Shown here piece by piece: positions 12,700 to 25,224 of a stretch of 64,000 bases of DNA. The notes beneath the pieces are model-generated. The model made no database searches. It was given only the letters and a program-made list of their open reading frames with translations, and was not told where the DNA came from. Where the stretch lies: NCBI GenBank assembly GCA_033980235.1, contig CM067075.1:33738385-33802384 (forward strand), given 5' to 3'. The stretch comes from Diadema setosum (taxonomy: Eukaryota; Echinodermata; Echinoidea; Diadematoida; Diadematidae). The translations under genes and the position numbers were made by a program. Position 1 is the first letter of the stretch. Every line of letters starts with the position of its first letter.

Positions 12700-13100
12700 T
12701 CGGTGTTACCACGAACCGACGCTATTTCGTTTTTGAGCGAAAATGCAATTCTGAGAAAATCGCGTTTAAAGATCTCACAAGTTTTAGACAACGTTTTCAA
12801 TGACTTTTCCTGTCTTGTGTGTGAAAATTTTGACAGGGTGATGAGAGTGGAAGTTGTTCTTCCTATCCATAGTGTAATTTTAGTGTGAATTCAAAAGAAT
12901 TACGATATTTCTGTCTTCAAACTCACTGCGTCGGTTCGTAAATCCATCGTTTCTTGCGCGCACCATAGGTTATGTACTTAAGCGCGGGTCCCACGAACCG
13001 ACGTAAGTTGTATTACGCCGGTTCGTGGGACCCGCGCTGTAGGGCCTGCACAATAGGTAACGTGCAATACGCGTGTATTTACGAACCGTCGCTATTTCAT
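12700..13100. repeat. ACGAACCGACG motif cluster 1, with hairpin
   Basis: The motif occurs at about 12711, 12928 (inverted), 12993, 13019 (inverted) and 13080. At 12982-13006 and 13013-13037 two 25-bp arms differ by one base and form a hairpin with a 6-base loop. Confidence 0.65.
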
Positions 13101-15300
13101 TTTCGTATGTGTTTACATACAAATACTATTAGGGCTATACCTGCTTATCAACAATAACCTTATTAATTGAAATCAATTGTCATGTAATGATTATTGTGAT
13201 GATTATAATACATTAGGTGATAATTAAGATGATAATATAAGCCAGTTTCTCTTAATTGTTCTAAAAAGCGTGTTGTCCTTGTTTTCATCTTCATTTAGCA
13301 TTGTTATTAGAGCTGTCGTTGATCGCTCCAAAGATTTCTTTGCCCTCCCCCCTCCTTTTTTTGTGTGGATATATTATTCAACACTTTTGCATGTGGACAT
13401 TTATCATTTGGTAATTAATATGTACTCGGTATACTGTGCTTCATATTTTTTTACTTTTTACTGTTTTTTTTTTACTTTTTTAACTTACTTTCTTTATTTT
13501 TCACATAATTTTTAATTCAAATTCAGTTCACTTCTTTCATAATAATTATGAATGTTTGTTCTAAGATGAAGGATACCGCTAAATATAGGGAAAAAGATGT
13601 GCCAGTCAGTAATGATTACTTGCATTTACTCATCTTTCATACTCATGCACTCTGTTATTTCTTTCTCTGAAATAATCTATTAATTTCTTTATTTCTTATT
13701 ATTCCACATTATTTGTGACTTTTACTTTGTCACAATTTTTATCGGTGTCATTATTGTCATTTGGCTTGCATGCGAATTCACTCATAATTCCTCATTTTCC
13801 ATCTTTCTCTTTCCTGCTCAACAGATTCTTTGATAGCTGCACTTGATCATATAAAAACATAAAACTCATCCTGCATGCACTCTTCGAAACTGATAAACTC
13901 CTAAAAATACATAAATATCAAAATTATCAGAATTTCAAGCTTCATTTTAAATATATAACAATGGTCATGTTTTATTATGCCTTTTGCAGCAATACATGTG
14001 TATATTGAAGAGGTACATTATGTAATCGAAGAAACATAGGTTCTCAATAAAGTATCAAATTTGAATTATTCAGAGATGAGTAATGACAATGGGAAGGATA
14101 ACAATTGTGGAAGAGCTCCATAAATCAATAAATATCTAATGGCAAATGGAGATGGAATCAATATTAAAGAATATGCGTAATTCAAGTTCATTATTACATC
14201 AGTTCTTGTGTGTTCACAAAAAGAGAAACACAGGTCGAACATGCGCACCAAATCTTACTATGTACATTTACATCTATAGAGTGCGGACGGAACATATACA
14301 AAAGAAAGAATAACATTCTCAAATTAATATATCAAGCATAATTATGTATATGAACATAAAAAGATATTGCTGCATATGCATGAAGCTTGAGAGTGCTGCA
14401 ACACACATTATGCTCAGATGGAAACTTGATGTATATCATACAAAAGAGAAGAGGTACTGCATGTACATGTAGTTACACTATTCACAGGACAGTAGAGAAA
14501 AAGCAAGAGAGAGAGAAGGAAATGGGTGTCTAAAATAGGTCGATGTAAGGAGTGCCAAGCCAATTAAGTCTCTAATAGAAGTCATACATATATGAAAAGG
14601 AAACAAATTAATCACAACATAAATGATCGTGCTCATATTAACCAATAATTAGCATCTAAAAATGTGTGTAGAAAGCCCATAATATCAGCCTTTCGCCCCG
14701 TAGGCTTGTTACATATGAGAAAAGAGAAATTTTGGCCGACCCCCCCCCCCCTCCGAATCCTTAATCCACCAGTACTATAAACACATGTGCTAGCAAATTC
14801 ACAAGAGGGGTGGGGAAATTCGGCCAAAATTGTGTGTGGTTAAGATAATTAAAAAGAAAGGTCATCAGCAAAACTACGGGGTGGATGCAGACGAATTTTC
14901 ATGTGATGACTAAAAAAAAAATGCAGCCAAAGGGGGGGGGGGGGGGGGGAAAGGACGGTGGAGAGGGGCCAAGGCTAATTTGACTCCCCTCCCCCCCCAA
15001 AAAAAAAAAAAAAACAAACAAACAAACACGCCACTGTTCTACAGCACCTTTAAAGGACTCTTAATTTTCTTTTGTAAAAAACAAACGTCTCGAAGTAAAG
15101 AATTCCATATTGTAGGCGAAATGTAGACCGATACAGTGTACATCCCAAGCTATTAAAGAAAAAAAAAACAGATTATGAATATTATTTAAAGTAAGAATTT
15201 CAGTGCGTTTAATCATCTTTAGTCGAGTTGCAAATGACATGTGCATATTTAATAAGAGCAGTTAACTTCGAAGCGCCCCCAAGCCCTTCTATATTTAATC
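13101..15300. other. Non-coding spacer
   Basis: AT-rich with no gene supported. It includes C- and G-runs at 14741-14752 and 14932-14949 (18 G) and an A-run at about 14999. Confidence 0.4.
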
Positions 15301-15309
15301 ATTCATGTC

Positions 15310-15365
15310 TATGGTGCTGGTCTAGTAATCCGGAGGTCGTGGGTTCGAATCCCGCTTGGGCTGCC
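15310..15365 (+). repeat. tRNA 3'-half-like fragment
   Basis: TAATCCGGAGGTCGTGGG followed by B box GGTTCGAATCC (15342-15352) is typical of a tRNA or tRNA-derived SINE. No full cloverleaf is present. Confidence 0.55.
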
Positions 15366-16622
15366 TGTGATTTTTTTTTTTTTTTTTCACAGCAGCCCAC
15401 AAACTGCACACTGCAGTTGCATGTGTTACTACGGATGGAGACAAATGAATAATCTATTCTTTTAATATACAATGTTTGACATCCTTTTTGTAATCACTTT
15501 CTTTAATTGTATATTTAGAGACATAATGAATTATTATTAAAAGAAATCATATTTCTGTATTTTGTTGTGAGTTTGCATGGGAGCATACATGTATCATAAT
15601 TTACAATTTTAGTTAAATAAAGAACATCTCATAACAGAACTGTCTAGTGATGGTTGAATGATTATGTCAATTTGTTATAAGTCCTATCAGTTATATGGAG
15701 TGCATTTCCCATGTTTATAAGAATCATACGTAACACATTCAAAGTGGGTTGAAGACAACAAAATAATAAATAAAAGAATAAAGGAGAATAGAATGAATTA
15801 CAGTTTGAGGTGAGTTTGGCATGTCATTAACTGGATTAATATTATCATCTAGCAGAGATGCATATTGATTATTTGTTGCATTAATTTCATAAAAATACAT
15901 ACATGTATAACATGTCTCAATCAACATTCAGAATGTTTGCAAAATGTAGATGAACATGTATCATGAACATGGTTGAAGATGAAGCTGGAACTTTTTGTTA
16001 ATGGGTCTAAGCTACCATTTGTGACTCTCATAAATCTGTTTTCTGTGAAAATTCGTACAGCGAGCTAAAAGTTTCTGATATACACATTTTGACAGTGTGA
16101 CACATTTGGTTATGCCCCCGACAATTTAGATTGACTCTCGCAATTATCACCATTTACGAAAAATATATCAGTGAAGGGCATGTTAATCCTCAGTCGATAA
16201 CTATTACAACTATGCAATGATTATTCAACCATCTAACTTCATCTGATTACAGCATCATCTGAATATTGCCAATGTGCACTTAGAAATTTATCAAGATGTA
16301 TCACAAGGTTATGATTACCACACAAAACCTTCAAGATTTATTATCATGAAATACATACCAATGAACACTTAAAGAAAATCTAACATTCCACATGAAGCTT
16401 GCCTTGATATAAATGTCTCTCAGTAGTGTTATTAAAGTGTAGCAAAATTGTAATTACGACATCACAGAATGGAATGCATGTTTTCACCTTCAATCTTAGA
16501 ATCTTCTTTCATGTTTCCACTTTACAATCACATTTTAATGTAGATATACCGTCCTTATGTTGTCGCCCTTTATCCCAAGTTCTCCCTTCTATCCTATCTG
16601 TAGATTGTCTTCTTTCCTAAGC
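15366..16622. other. Non-coding spacer
   Basis: AT-rich. Nothing I can name. Confidence 0.4.
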
Positions 16623-17700
16623 CATTGTATTCACATTCCTTGATGATAAGCACGATGCTGTACTTTTTTTCTTCTCTGAAACAGTCCAGCTCTTCGCTAC
16701 TGCATGGCATCAGTCATGTGAAAGAAAAAACAGAAATTAAGAACTTTCGATTAAAATCAAACATCATGATACAAGATACAACTTTCATTTTGAGAAAAAG
16801 AAATCAGCCAACTAAGCTGTAGTTGAAATCATTTTGCTCTATTTATATTAAACATAAAACAAAATGGTATACAGGATCAAAGAATGTCAAAAAATACTGC
16901 TGTTCGTCTTTGATGCATATTCAAATGGTCTCGTCTTTTACATATTTTAATGATGCAAGATCTTATGTCTAGCACTTAGTAAGTCTCATGTAGAAATTAA
17001 ATTATCATTCACATGAATAAATCTACATGTCCTTGTAAATAAGGCATTGCTTTGAAAAAGGTGAATATTACTAACTGCATTTGGGAAACGGTCTACGACA
17101 ATCAAACTTCTTTATTATCAGAGACTTTAACATCTTGATTAGACCTAGACTCTAATTACCATTGTATTCACATCCGTTGATGATGTACACGACCCTGTAC
17201 TTTTTCTTTTCTTTTCTGAGACAGTCCAGTTCTTCGCTACTACATGGCACCAGTCATCTGAAAGAAAAGAAAGAAATTAAGAACTTTCGATTAAAATCAA
17301 ACATCATGGTACAAGATACAACTTTAATTTTGAGAAGAAAAAAAAATCAGCCAACAAAACTGAAGTTGAAATTATTTTGCTCTATTTATATTAAACATAA
17401 AACAAAATGGTAGGCCTATGCAGGATCAAAGAATGTCAAAATATACTGCTGTTTGTCTTTGATCCATATTCAAATTGTCTCGTCATTTACACATTTTAAT
17501 GATGCAAGATCTTATGTCTAGCACTTAGTAAGTCTCATGTAGAAATTGAATTATCATTCACATGAATATAAATCTACATGTACTTGTAAACAAGGCATTG
17601 CATTGAAGTAGCTGAATATTACTACCTGCATTTGGGAAACAGTCTACGACAATCAAACCTGTTTCTTATCAGAGACTGTATCATCTTAATTAGACCTAGA
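16623..17700. repeat. Tandem duplication, period 537 bp, two copies
   Basis: The unit at 16623-17159 is repeated at 17160-17700 with a few percent divergence and small indels (both start CATTGTATTCACAT). Short open frames in both copies are parallel and non-coding. Confidence 0.85.
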
Positions 17701-19689
17701 CTCTACATTATCATTCAGCTTTTAAAGGTATTAACCATTCACCTATAAAACAGTGGCATTGTCATGTGCATCATATTTCTTTGATACTGCACATATTTTC
17801 ATGAAGTCTGTGCAAGAATGCAAATGAAACACGTCTGCTGTTTGGTATTTATCAAAAAAAAATCACTAACCCGGAAGTCCTTGGCCTTAGGAATAACACG
17901 TGGCGAGTTAGCAGGAATTGACATTAAAATAGAATAAGAATAGATCTACTAAATAATGTCATGAATGTCTGGTCTAATTATAGACTAAGTGAAGTCTAGA
18001 CCTTTCACTTTTAAGTTACACAGATTTCATATTACTTAGATCTAGACTACATCTAAATCTAGACATCTAATACTATTAGATCTTGGCAACTTTTGTCTTT
18101 GTGACACGAAATTAACACGTCACGGATGATATTTCGGCGATGTCCAACAGGATGACAGTACCACTATTACTAAATCAGTAAGTTGACATAGATAACTAAC
18201 ATCAACTTGTTAAAGTACGTTAGAGATGGCACCATATACAATAACCGGTGACACTGACACTGACAGATCTAGCGACTACGTTTAGACTAACGTTAAAGAG
18301 TGAGACTCGCCATCTCAGTAAGTCGGCCAAAGACAAAGTCAATACAGGGCTAAGTCAGTGTTACTGTTATGTTAGGCCTAACAAACGTTAACGGTTACTC
18401 GGTAAGGTTAGGTTTACCAGGACTCAAGAGTCCTGGTTAAATCAGTCGAGGGACATTTCTTAGGAAGTCCTTCGATTCCAAGAATAAAAAGAGTGAAAGA
18501 ACAAAGGGGAAAAAAGGAAAGAAGAAAGGACAAAAGATTATGTATGGCTGCTGTGGAAATCGACAGCGCCACTGTATCACTATCAATCAAGCGTAAATAT
18601 AAAACGCCATTTGGTTGGGCCACATTCACAAGTTTTAGGGGAAAAAAGCCCCACCGCTGTGCTTAGGTACTCCACTCGAACTAATGTTAGACATACACTA
18701 CACACAGTACGGTACTAGGGCTGAATTCACAAGTATACTTTAACACTGCACTGTACAGGAAAGCCACCTAACCTGTAGAGTACTCGTAGTGTTTAGGTAG
18801 TATCACTAGACCACATACTGTCATAGATGACATCTACACCAACGCTGCACACTGGCACTGGTCCGACGGTCCCTGACCAGGAAAAATCACTGTTGGACAC
18901 TGACCAGTAACTTTTTCAGGAATGGACCAGTAAAGATTGGGGGAAAAAATGGGTGGACTCTACCTACTATTACCACTAGTCTAGATGTAGATCTAGAGCT
19001 AGACTACCGGTATGGCTCTGAACTGTGTTAATTTGACTTGGTCTTAGACTGCAGCTGATCTTAGTTTTAGTAACTGGTATTACAAGTAAAGTCTTAACTT
19101 AGACTTAATAGTTAGACTTGAAAGTAAAAGTCTATGTCTAACTTTATTCTTTACTCTTCCTTTGAGTTTTACTGTTAGACTTTTAATTTATTTTTTTTTA
19201 GTTTAGTACGCCTACTTTGTCAATCTCATGATTTCATTTTCAACTCAAAAGTCAAGGCTAGTTTTAGTGTCTTCGAGACTTTGAAATCTTGCAATCTACA
19301 TGTCTTGCACACAGACGTTACGACTATAGTACTCAGTAGTCTCAGAAGTAACGTCTAACGACATAAGTTGAAAAGAAACAATAAATAATATGATTTGGGA
19401 TCTAATTTGAAATTGTATGGCGTTTACAGACTAGGCTTCATAAGCATCACGCGATTGAATACATGGGACTACACACTACCGCAATTAATGGTTATGGTAG
19501 TCCAACTGAAACTGTTATTTTGAGCATGATTTTAATAGGATTATAGCTTACCATTCACTTCACTCGTGGACAGTGGGCTGGCTTAGGCCGTCATTCATCT
19601 TTCAGAAGGCTTGGTTCTCACTCTGAGATCTGGATTAGGGCCAAAACCTAATTCTAGGCCAGTAAGTTGAACAAAGCTCAAAGTAATGC
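17701..19689. other. Non-coding spacer with TCTAGA-rich patches
   Basis: Dense TCTAGA/AGATCTAGA words occur at 17940-18085 and 18975-19010. No exon is supported. Confidence 0.4.
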
Positions 19690-19990
19690 AACTGCGACGG
19701 TTCGTGAAACCCGCATTGCTCTTCACCGTAGCAATTCGGGTTTTACGAACCGGCGTATCTTTCGTGCGTCGGTTCGTGAAACTCGTTTTTCTCAATTTCT
19801 CGATATTTCGAGTACCGTCGTTTTTTTCTTTCTTTGATAAAATTAAGAATAATTAATTTTGTGATCTAAAATTTTGGGATTTGGTAGAGTTTTGAAAGCA
19901 CTTTCACTTGGTACCAATATCTCGATTTTGAAAATTTTGACCAAAATCGAAATAGCGTCAGTTCGTGAAAACGCCGACGATTTGTGAAGT
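19690..19990. repeat. ACGAACCGACG motif cluster 2
   Basis: The same motif as at 12.7-13.1 kb appears at about 19695, 19745, 19771, 19960 and possibly 19975, in both orientations, within sequence of similar AT-rich character. Confidence 0.6.
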
Positions 19991-20599
19991 AAATTTCATA
20001 ATTGATTGTATCGAAGGCCTGGGAAGATACCAATAAGATGAGATTGAATGTGTGCGCGACGTTATCAATGAACTTCAAAAGAGCGTGAATGGTGCCAAAT
20101 TGACGAATTGAGAATTTGTAAAAACATTATAATTAAGAAATTTGATTTTTTTTGTGTGTGTGTAAATATCAATTTTCCCAAGATTGTTGATACGGATAAA
20201 AGTAAAGAAACGGGTATTTGATTTATTACTTATCTACGTTTTCAAAAAAGGGAAAATCTTAGCGGTTTTAAGCAATTACAGCTATGATTCCCTTTTAAAT
20301 AAAGTATCATTACATATTATAACCTGGACTTCGTTTATAATTCCTTGCAGTAACAATATCTATTATTTCATATTTAGTAGTTGGGGCAAACAAGATAGAA
20401 CTGAAGTTAGATTTACATAAGAATTTTAAGAAATACATTTTAAACTGTGGTACTTCTTTTGCCAGATTCTCTCCAATCATGGTCTTGATGCCTGTCGTGT
20501 CGTCAAGTCAGTTTTTCGTAGTCTTCTTGCTGTCCGAGTCTCGTTTTATGTTTGTTAGCTTCTTTGTTGTTGTTTTGTGTGTACCGGGTATCTGTTTGT

Positions 20600-20952
20600 C
20601 CGTCTGTCTTTCAGTGGGCGGCCAAACTTTTTGTAATGCTTTTGTTGCTGCTTTCAATAAATTTTTGCATCGATATTTTTGTTTTCCCCCAAGAAGGGCC
20701 CACACTCTATAACCATTGCCTTTTCTGTGGGCCTCTATGTTTTTCACACGGTGCATAATGATATTTCACTTTCATAACCTCAGCCCCGACTGCAGTGTAT
20801 CGTGACTGTTAAAGGTTGTAGTACACATGTAATTGTTGTATACTCTGTACAAATTTTCATGCATTATTTCCGTCACTAAAGAAAAAGAGATGTACGTTTG
20901 TGTATCATTATCTTACTGTGGAAAATTAAATAAATATGAACTTGAACTTGAG
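20600..20952 (+). mobile_element. Probable LINE 3' end
   Basis: The sequence ends in AAATAAATATGAACTTGAAC, a tail typical of CR1/L2-like LINE 3' ends. No reverse transcriptase frame remains upstream. Confidence 0.45.
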
Positions 20953-21075
20953 CAGACTGATTGTTGTCATAATTATAATTTCATCATTATTACTATTATC
21001 GTCATTTCGTTAAAGAGCTTGTTGGGAAACCTTAGCACAGTTTAATATGACTTTACTCTATCTTCCTTCTCCCAG

Positions 21076-21145
21076 GTGGGGAATTCGTGCCAAACCTACC
21101 AGAAATGCAAAGCGCACCTTCTTCTGAGTACATTACTACTTGCAG
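21076..21145 (+). other. Orphan exon candidate (70 nt)
   Basis: A strong pyrimidine tract plus cccag precedes it, and CAG|gtaatg follows. Two of three frames are open (one gives SCQTYQKCKAH). No partner exon was found. It could be a 5' untranslated exon of the downstream gene, or chance. Confidence 0.25.
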
Positions 21146-22088
21146 GTAATGGAACCAAGAACATGGGTTATTAAATAGTTCTTTCATCATTAGTGTTATT
21201 ATTTTTAATCACTAGTGTTATTGTCGCTATCATGATTTAAACACTATACTTATGTGCCACGTTCGCACGCCCGACTCAGTCGACGGCGTGCCACATTCTG
21301 CTCAAACGCTCAAACCCGCCCAAAGCGATCGATAAACCGCCAAATGCCACAGTACAATGAAAGCGTTTATCGTGCTTCCATTCCTGTCACATGCAGCCTG
21401 CGTTTTATGTGGTGATTGACTATACAAGGGGCTGTCCCCTACTGGATTTGCGTCTCAATGTCAGTCACTGTTTTGTGTGTAAAAGTCAGGCCTCTACAAT
21501 AATGTAGCTACTGGTCAAAGCAATGACAGATTTGTCATTCAATAATAAATTATATCAAAAACAAAGCGTGACAGTTCCTCTCTATAACCTTGCGCCATAC
21601 ATGTCTAAAGGGTAACAAAAATTTATCAAATCTACATAGATTTGAAAATAAGAACGTTTTCCCAAAGCATTACTACGTTTTAGTCTCAGAATAATGTGGC
21701 ACACAGGGGATTTACACTATGGCACATAAAGAGTTAAGTACCCTAATAGCCTGATTATAAAAATGATCTTTAACCCGGCTGTAAAGTTCTAGAAATAGTT
21801 AATAAGTTAATAAATGTTTTCGGACATTTTCCCCAAAACAAGCACAAAGAAGATTTTATGTTTTAAATCGTAGCTTAACGATGAATCTCGTTTGGGGAAA
21901 GTTATCAGATTCTCAGTGGATCAAGCACAGACTCTCTCTCTCTCTCTAAAAATATATATATATATATATATATAACTCGAAGCGCGCAAAGTTGACTCCT
22001 TACCTCCATGAAATAAACTCGGTTCGATTTGCATGTGAATGCTCAGTTCCCTCTAATCTTTCTTTCTCTCTCTCCCTATCTCTCTGTC
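21146..22088. other. Non-coding spacer
   Basis: No gene supported. (CT)n and (TA)n microsatellites lie at 21932-21975. Confidence 0.4.
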
Positions 22089-22176
22089 GTTAAAAAAAAG
22101 AGGAAAAAATCATTTTTTCCTCTTTTTTTTTTAACGCATCATAAACAGTGCATCATAAACAGTGTTTATGATGCGC
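22089..22176. repeat. Two adjacent hairpins
   Basis: GTTAAAAAAAAGAGGAAAAAA (22089 onward) pairs with its complement up to 22134. A CATCATAAACAGTG direct repeat, followed by its partial complement, lies at 22137-22174. Confidence 0.6.
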
Positions 22177-22885
22177 AAGTGTATGATCGGTATGATGAAT
22201 ATAACTGGTGTGGCCTGCCTGTCAAGGTATTAATATCTTATGTCAAAACAGAATGGCCACAGAAAAACTTTACAGGAACATTAACAATTTTGGAAATGCA
22301 GTTACAATAATTGGATGCAACAGACTGTAAATTTTCTACACATAGAAAAAACAACAACAACACAAGGCTTTCAGCTTATGAAATTAATGCTTTATATCTA
22401 ACACGAGAACACCTTGTCGGCAAAATAGTCCTTGGTAGCTGCAATTTTCTTTCCTGATCAGGTAAAACAAAGTGATGGTAAGCATGTAATATCGTGAAAT
22501 ACTGAGACAAATGAATAAAACTCTTGTTCCTATTTTGCACTGACCCCAACATCCGCAATGGTTTCGGTCCTTTGTGAGAATTTGGACATTTTCACTGATG
22601 TCAACTATGCATACGTCAACTAGTAATGCGACAAACCTTTAATATTTGCATTCTTTTTTTCTGTTACGGTCATTACTGTAGGTTCAATTGATGATTCAAT
22701 TATGATTATTACAAGCACACGTCACACGTATACAAACAAGAAGCAAGCACGAACAATGACAAACTGAAAACGACAAGACCACAAATAGGAAACAAGGATA
22801 ACACTGAATACAAAAGGACATGATATTTTAGCAAATATAGAAACACAAAATTACAACCAAAAAAAAAGGCAAGAACAAATATGAT

Positions 22886-22944
<59 letters not shown>

Positions 22945-23460
22945 GCAAATCATACCAAAATGACGTATTTATTGCCAATCATTGGTGCTTGATTATATCC
23001 GTTCAGATGACAAACCATAAAGAACACAAAAGAATTTAAGGGATTTCTTCCTATTAACATGTGGCACAGCAGATGTAAGTTTCCTTTAATCAGCTTAGTT
23101 GATCCGTTTTCCTCCTTATAATTCTTGCCTATTTTATTTCACCAGTTTACCGGCTCTGTTACATTTCTGCTTTGGTCCGTCAATTATTTGATTATTCATA
23201 CAGATTTGCTTTACATTGTCACAAGAGCTAAAAGACAATACAGTGCCTGGGTTGAATAACATGGATATAATATCTGATGCTTGATTTCCGGCAAAAGCGA
23301 AATAATAATAATGGAAAGAAAAGAACGTGCAGATAGGTTTAAGTTAACAGATTTACAAAGACGACCGACGATACAGACGAGCGCCATCTACGGTTTCGAC
23401 TCGCCATACGACGCTGTGATCTCAATTCAATTTTTCATTTCATTCATTTCCCTACTTCTC
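22177..23460. other. Non-coding spacer
   Basis: An (AT)n microsatellite lies at 22888-22930. Nothing else I can name. Confidence 0.4.
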
Positions 23461-23670
23461 GTACATGAATATTACACCAGAAATAATAATACAAGTTCTT
23501 TTACCTTGTAAACAATGTGCAAAAAACAAACAAATACATGTTAATAACACTGTTTCAATTCATTTATTTTCATACGTCTTGTACATGAATATTACATCAG
23601 AAATAAAAATACAAGTTCTTTTACCTTGTAAACAATGTGCAAAAAACAAACAAATACATAGTAATAACAC
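23461..23670. repeat. Tandem duplication, period 120 bp
   Basis: GTACATGAATATTACA starts at both 23461 and 23581, with near-identical sequence for at least 85 bp afterwards. Confidence 0.8.
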
Positions 23671-24679
23671 ATCAATTGCTGTGAAAACTGGTCGAAATCG
23701 AAATGGGGTTGAACAACGAGAAGTATGACGGGACCTACATAAAATCTAGCTTGTTTGGCTGTAAGCCCCGAGTAATCAGTGTTTGTGAAAAAGAAACGGA
23801 GAACGGATAGAAAATAAGACCAGGCGAGTTATTGGTACCATATAAGAAAAGCGAGGTATGGCTATGTGATAGAAAAGAAAAAGAAAAAAAAATATAATAA
23901 AATGTGAACCGTTATTGTGACCGAGCTGTCATTCGTTTCCAGGGTAGAACATGATTTGCATATAGAGCCTACTTTGGTATACACTATAAACTGTTGTTGC
24001 ATAAAAACTATCACAAGGTTATGTTCAGTTAAAGTAACATCTGAGTCAACCACTGGCCGGTGGCACGCCATTTTGCTCCTGCGACATTATTGCTCCTATG
24101 TTATCTTTCAATACTCAACGGCTATTTACCGTACATACATCAATATACTAAAGTCATGTGCAAACTGCCCAAGGCAATACTGTCATCAACTTGTACTTCC
24201 CAAAAAGTCTGAATGCTGTTGGATTTCAACTCTCTGCAATTTTCTCCTGTTTGTATAATTACATGGGTGAAACCCTAATGACAATATGCTCTTCATCTTC
24301 TTTTTCTTTTCATAATGATCTGAATACGCGTGTTACTTTTTGTTAATACACATTGTTACTCACATGCTATACATAATAAGTGAGAAGTTATTCTCTTGCT
24401 CCTAAAACAATAGCTGATTGATCATACCACACTTTGCCATGCCATCATGCTTAGGCCTACATGATCTCTCCTCTCTCTTCTTTAGGTGAGAATGCATATC
24501 TGAATTCAAATCCCCATATTCATGAGTAAGGAATCACCAACATGTCTGAAGATTACAATCCCTTTCTTGAGATATCTTTGAAGTTTGGATCTGACCGTGG
24601 TTTTGAGATGATGGAATCAATCTATTATAGACAATCGATTAGGATTCAGAGGGCTAGTTAAATTAAATACCATATACAG

Positions 24680-24870
24680 TGCACTCGTGTTATATCGAAC
24701 ATTGTTATAACGAAATTCTCCTTTAATACAACGAAGTAAAAATTTAAGCCCCGGCAAAATTGTCAATCTTGAAGTACTTTACCATTCGTCTATAACGAAA
24801 TACCGATACAATGAACACTTGATGAAAGAAAACTGCAGGTCCCGAGGACTTCGTTATCTCTTTATGCGTC
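24680..24870. mobile_element. pogo/Tigger-like MITE remnant
   Basis: CAGTGCACTCGTGTTATATCG at the left and a GTCCCGAGGACTTCGTTAT end at the right resemble the TTATAACGAA-rich ends of pogo-type elements. The right end recurs near 1880-1912 (GGTCCC...GGACTCCGTTATAA). Confidence 0.45.
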
Positions 24871-25051
24871 ATGGTGTAGACCCCTTGCGTGCCACATTAT
24901 TCAGAGATATAATGTACGCAATATCGACGGTATATCAACCTTGCAGAAAGTCAGATTTAAATCTTCGCGGTGCACCCGGTACATACATGTATCAACCCCC
25001 TTCCATATCCCAGAAATCATTGATCCAAACAAGGAGATACCCAAATAACCA

Positions 25052-25135
25052 CTAGCACTAACTGATCAACCAAGGAGGTTCCCCAACGAACCAGTAGCAC
25101 TAACTGATCAACCAAGGAGGTTCCCACAATCCCAC
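25052..25135. repeat. Short tandem repeat, period about 41 bp
   Basis: TAGCACTAACTGATCAACCA and AGGAGGTTCCC occur twice in tandem, with a partial third copy. Confidence 0.7.
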
Positions 25136-25224
25136 TGGCACTACTGACCTCTTCAACCCGGACAGCGCCCCCTACTCACCCCTCCACCATCCTCGCGGCG
25201 GTCCCTGCATGTCAAAGGAGACTA

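Noticed and set aside
15228..15452. 74-codon frame containing SNPEVVGSNPAW
   Set aside because: This peptide is the known translation artefact of a tRNA B-box region.
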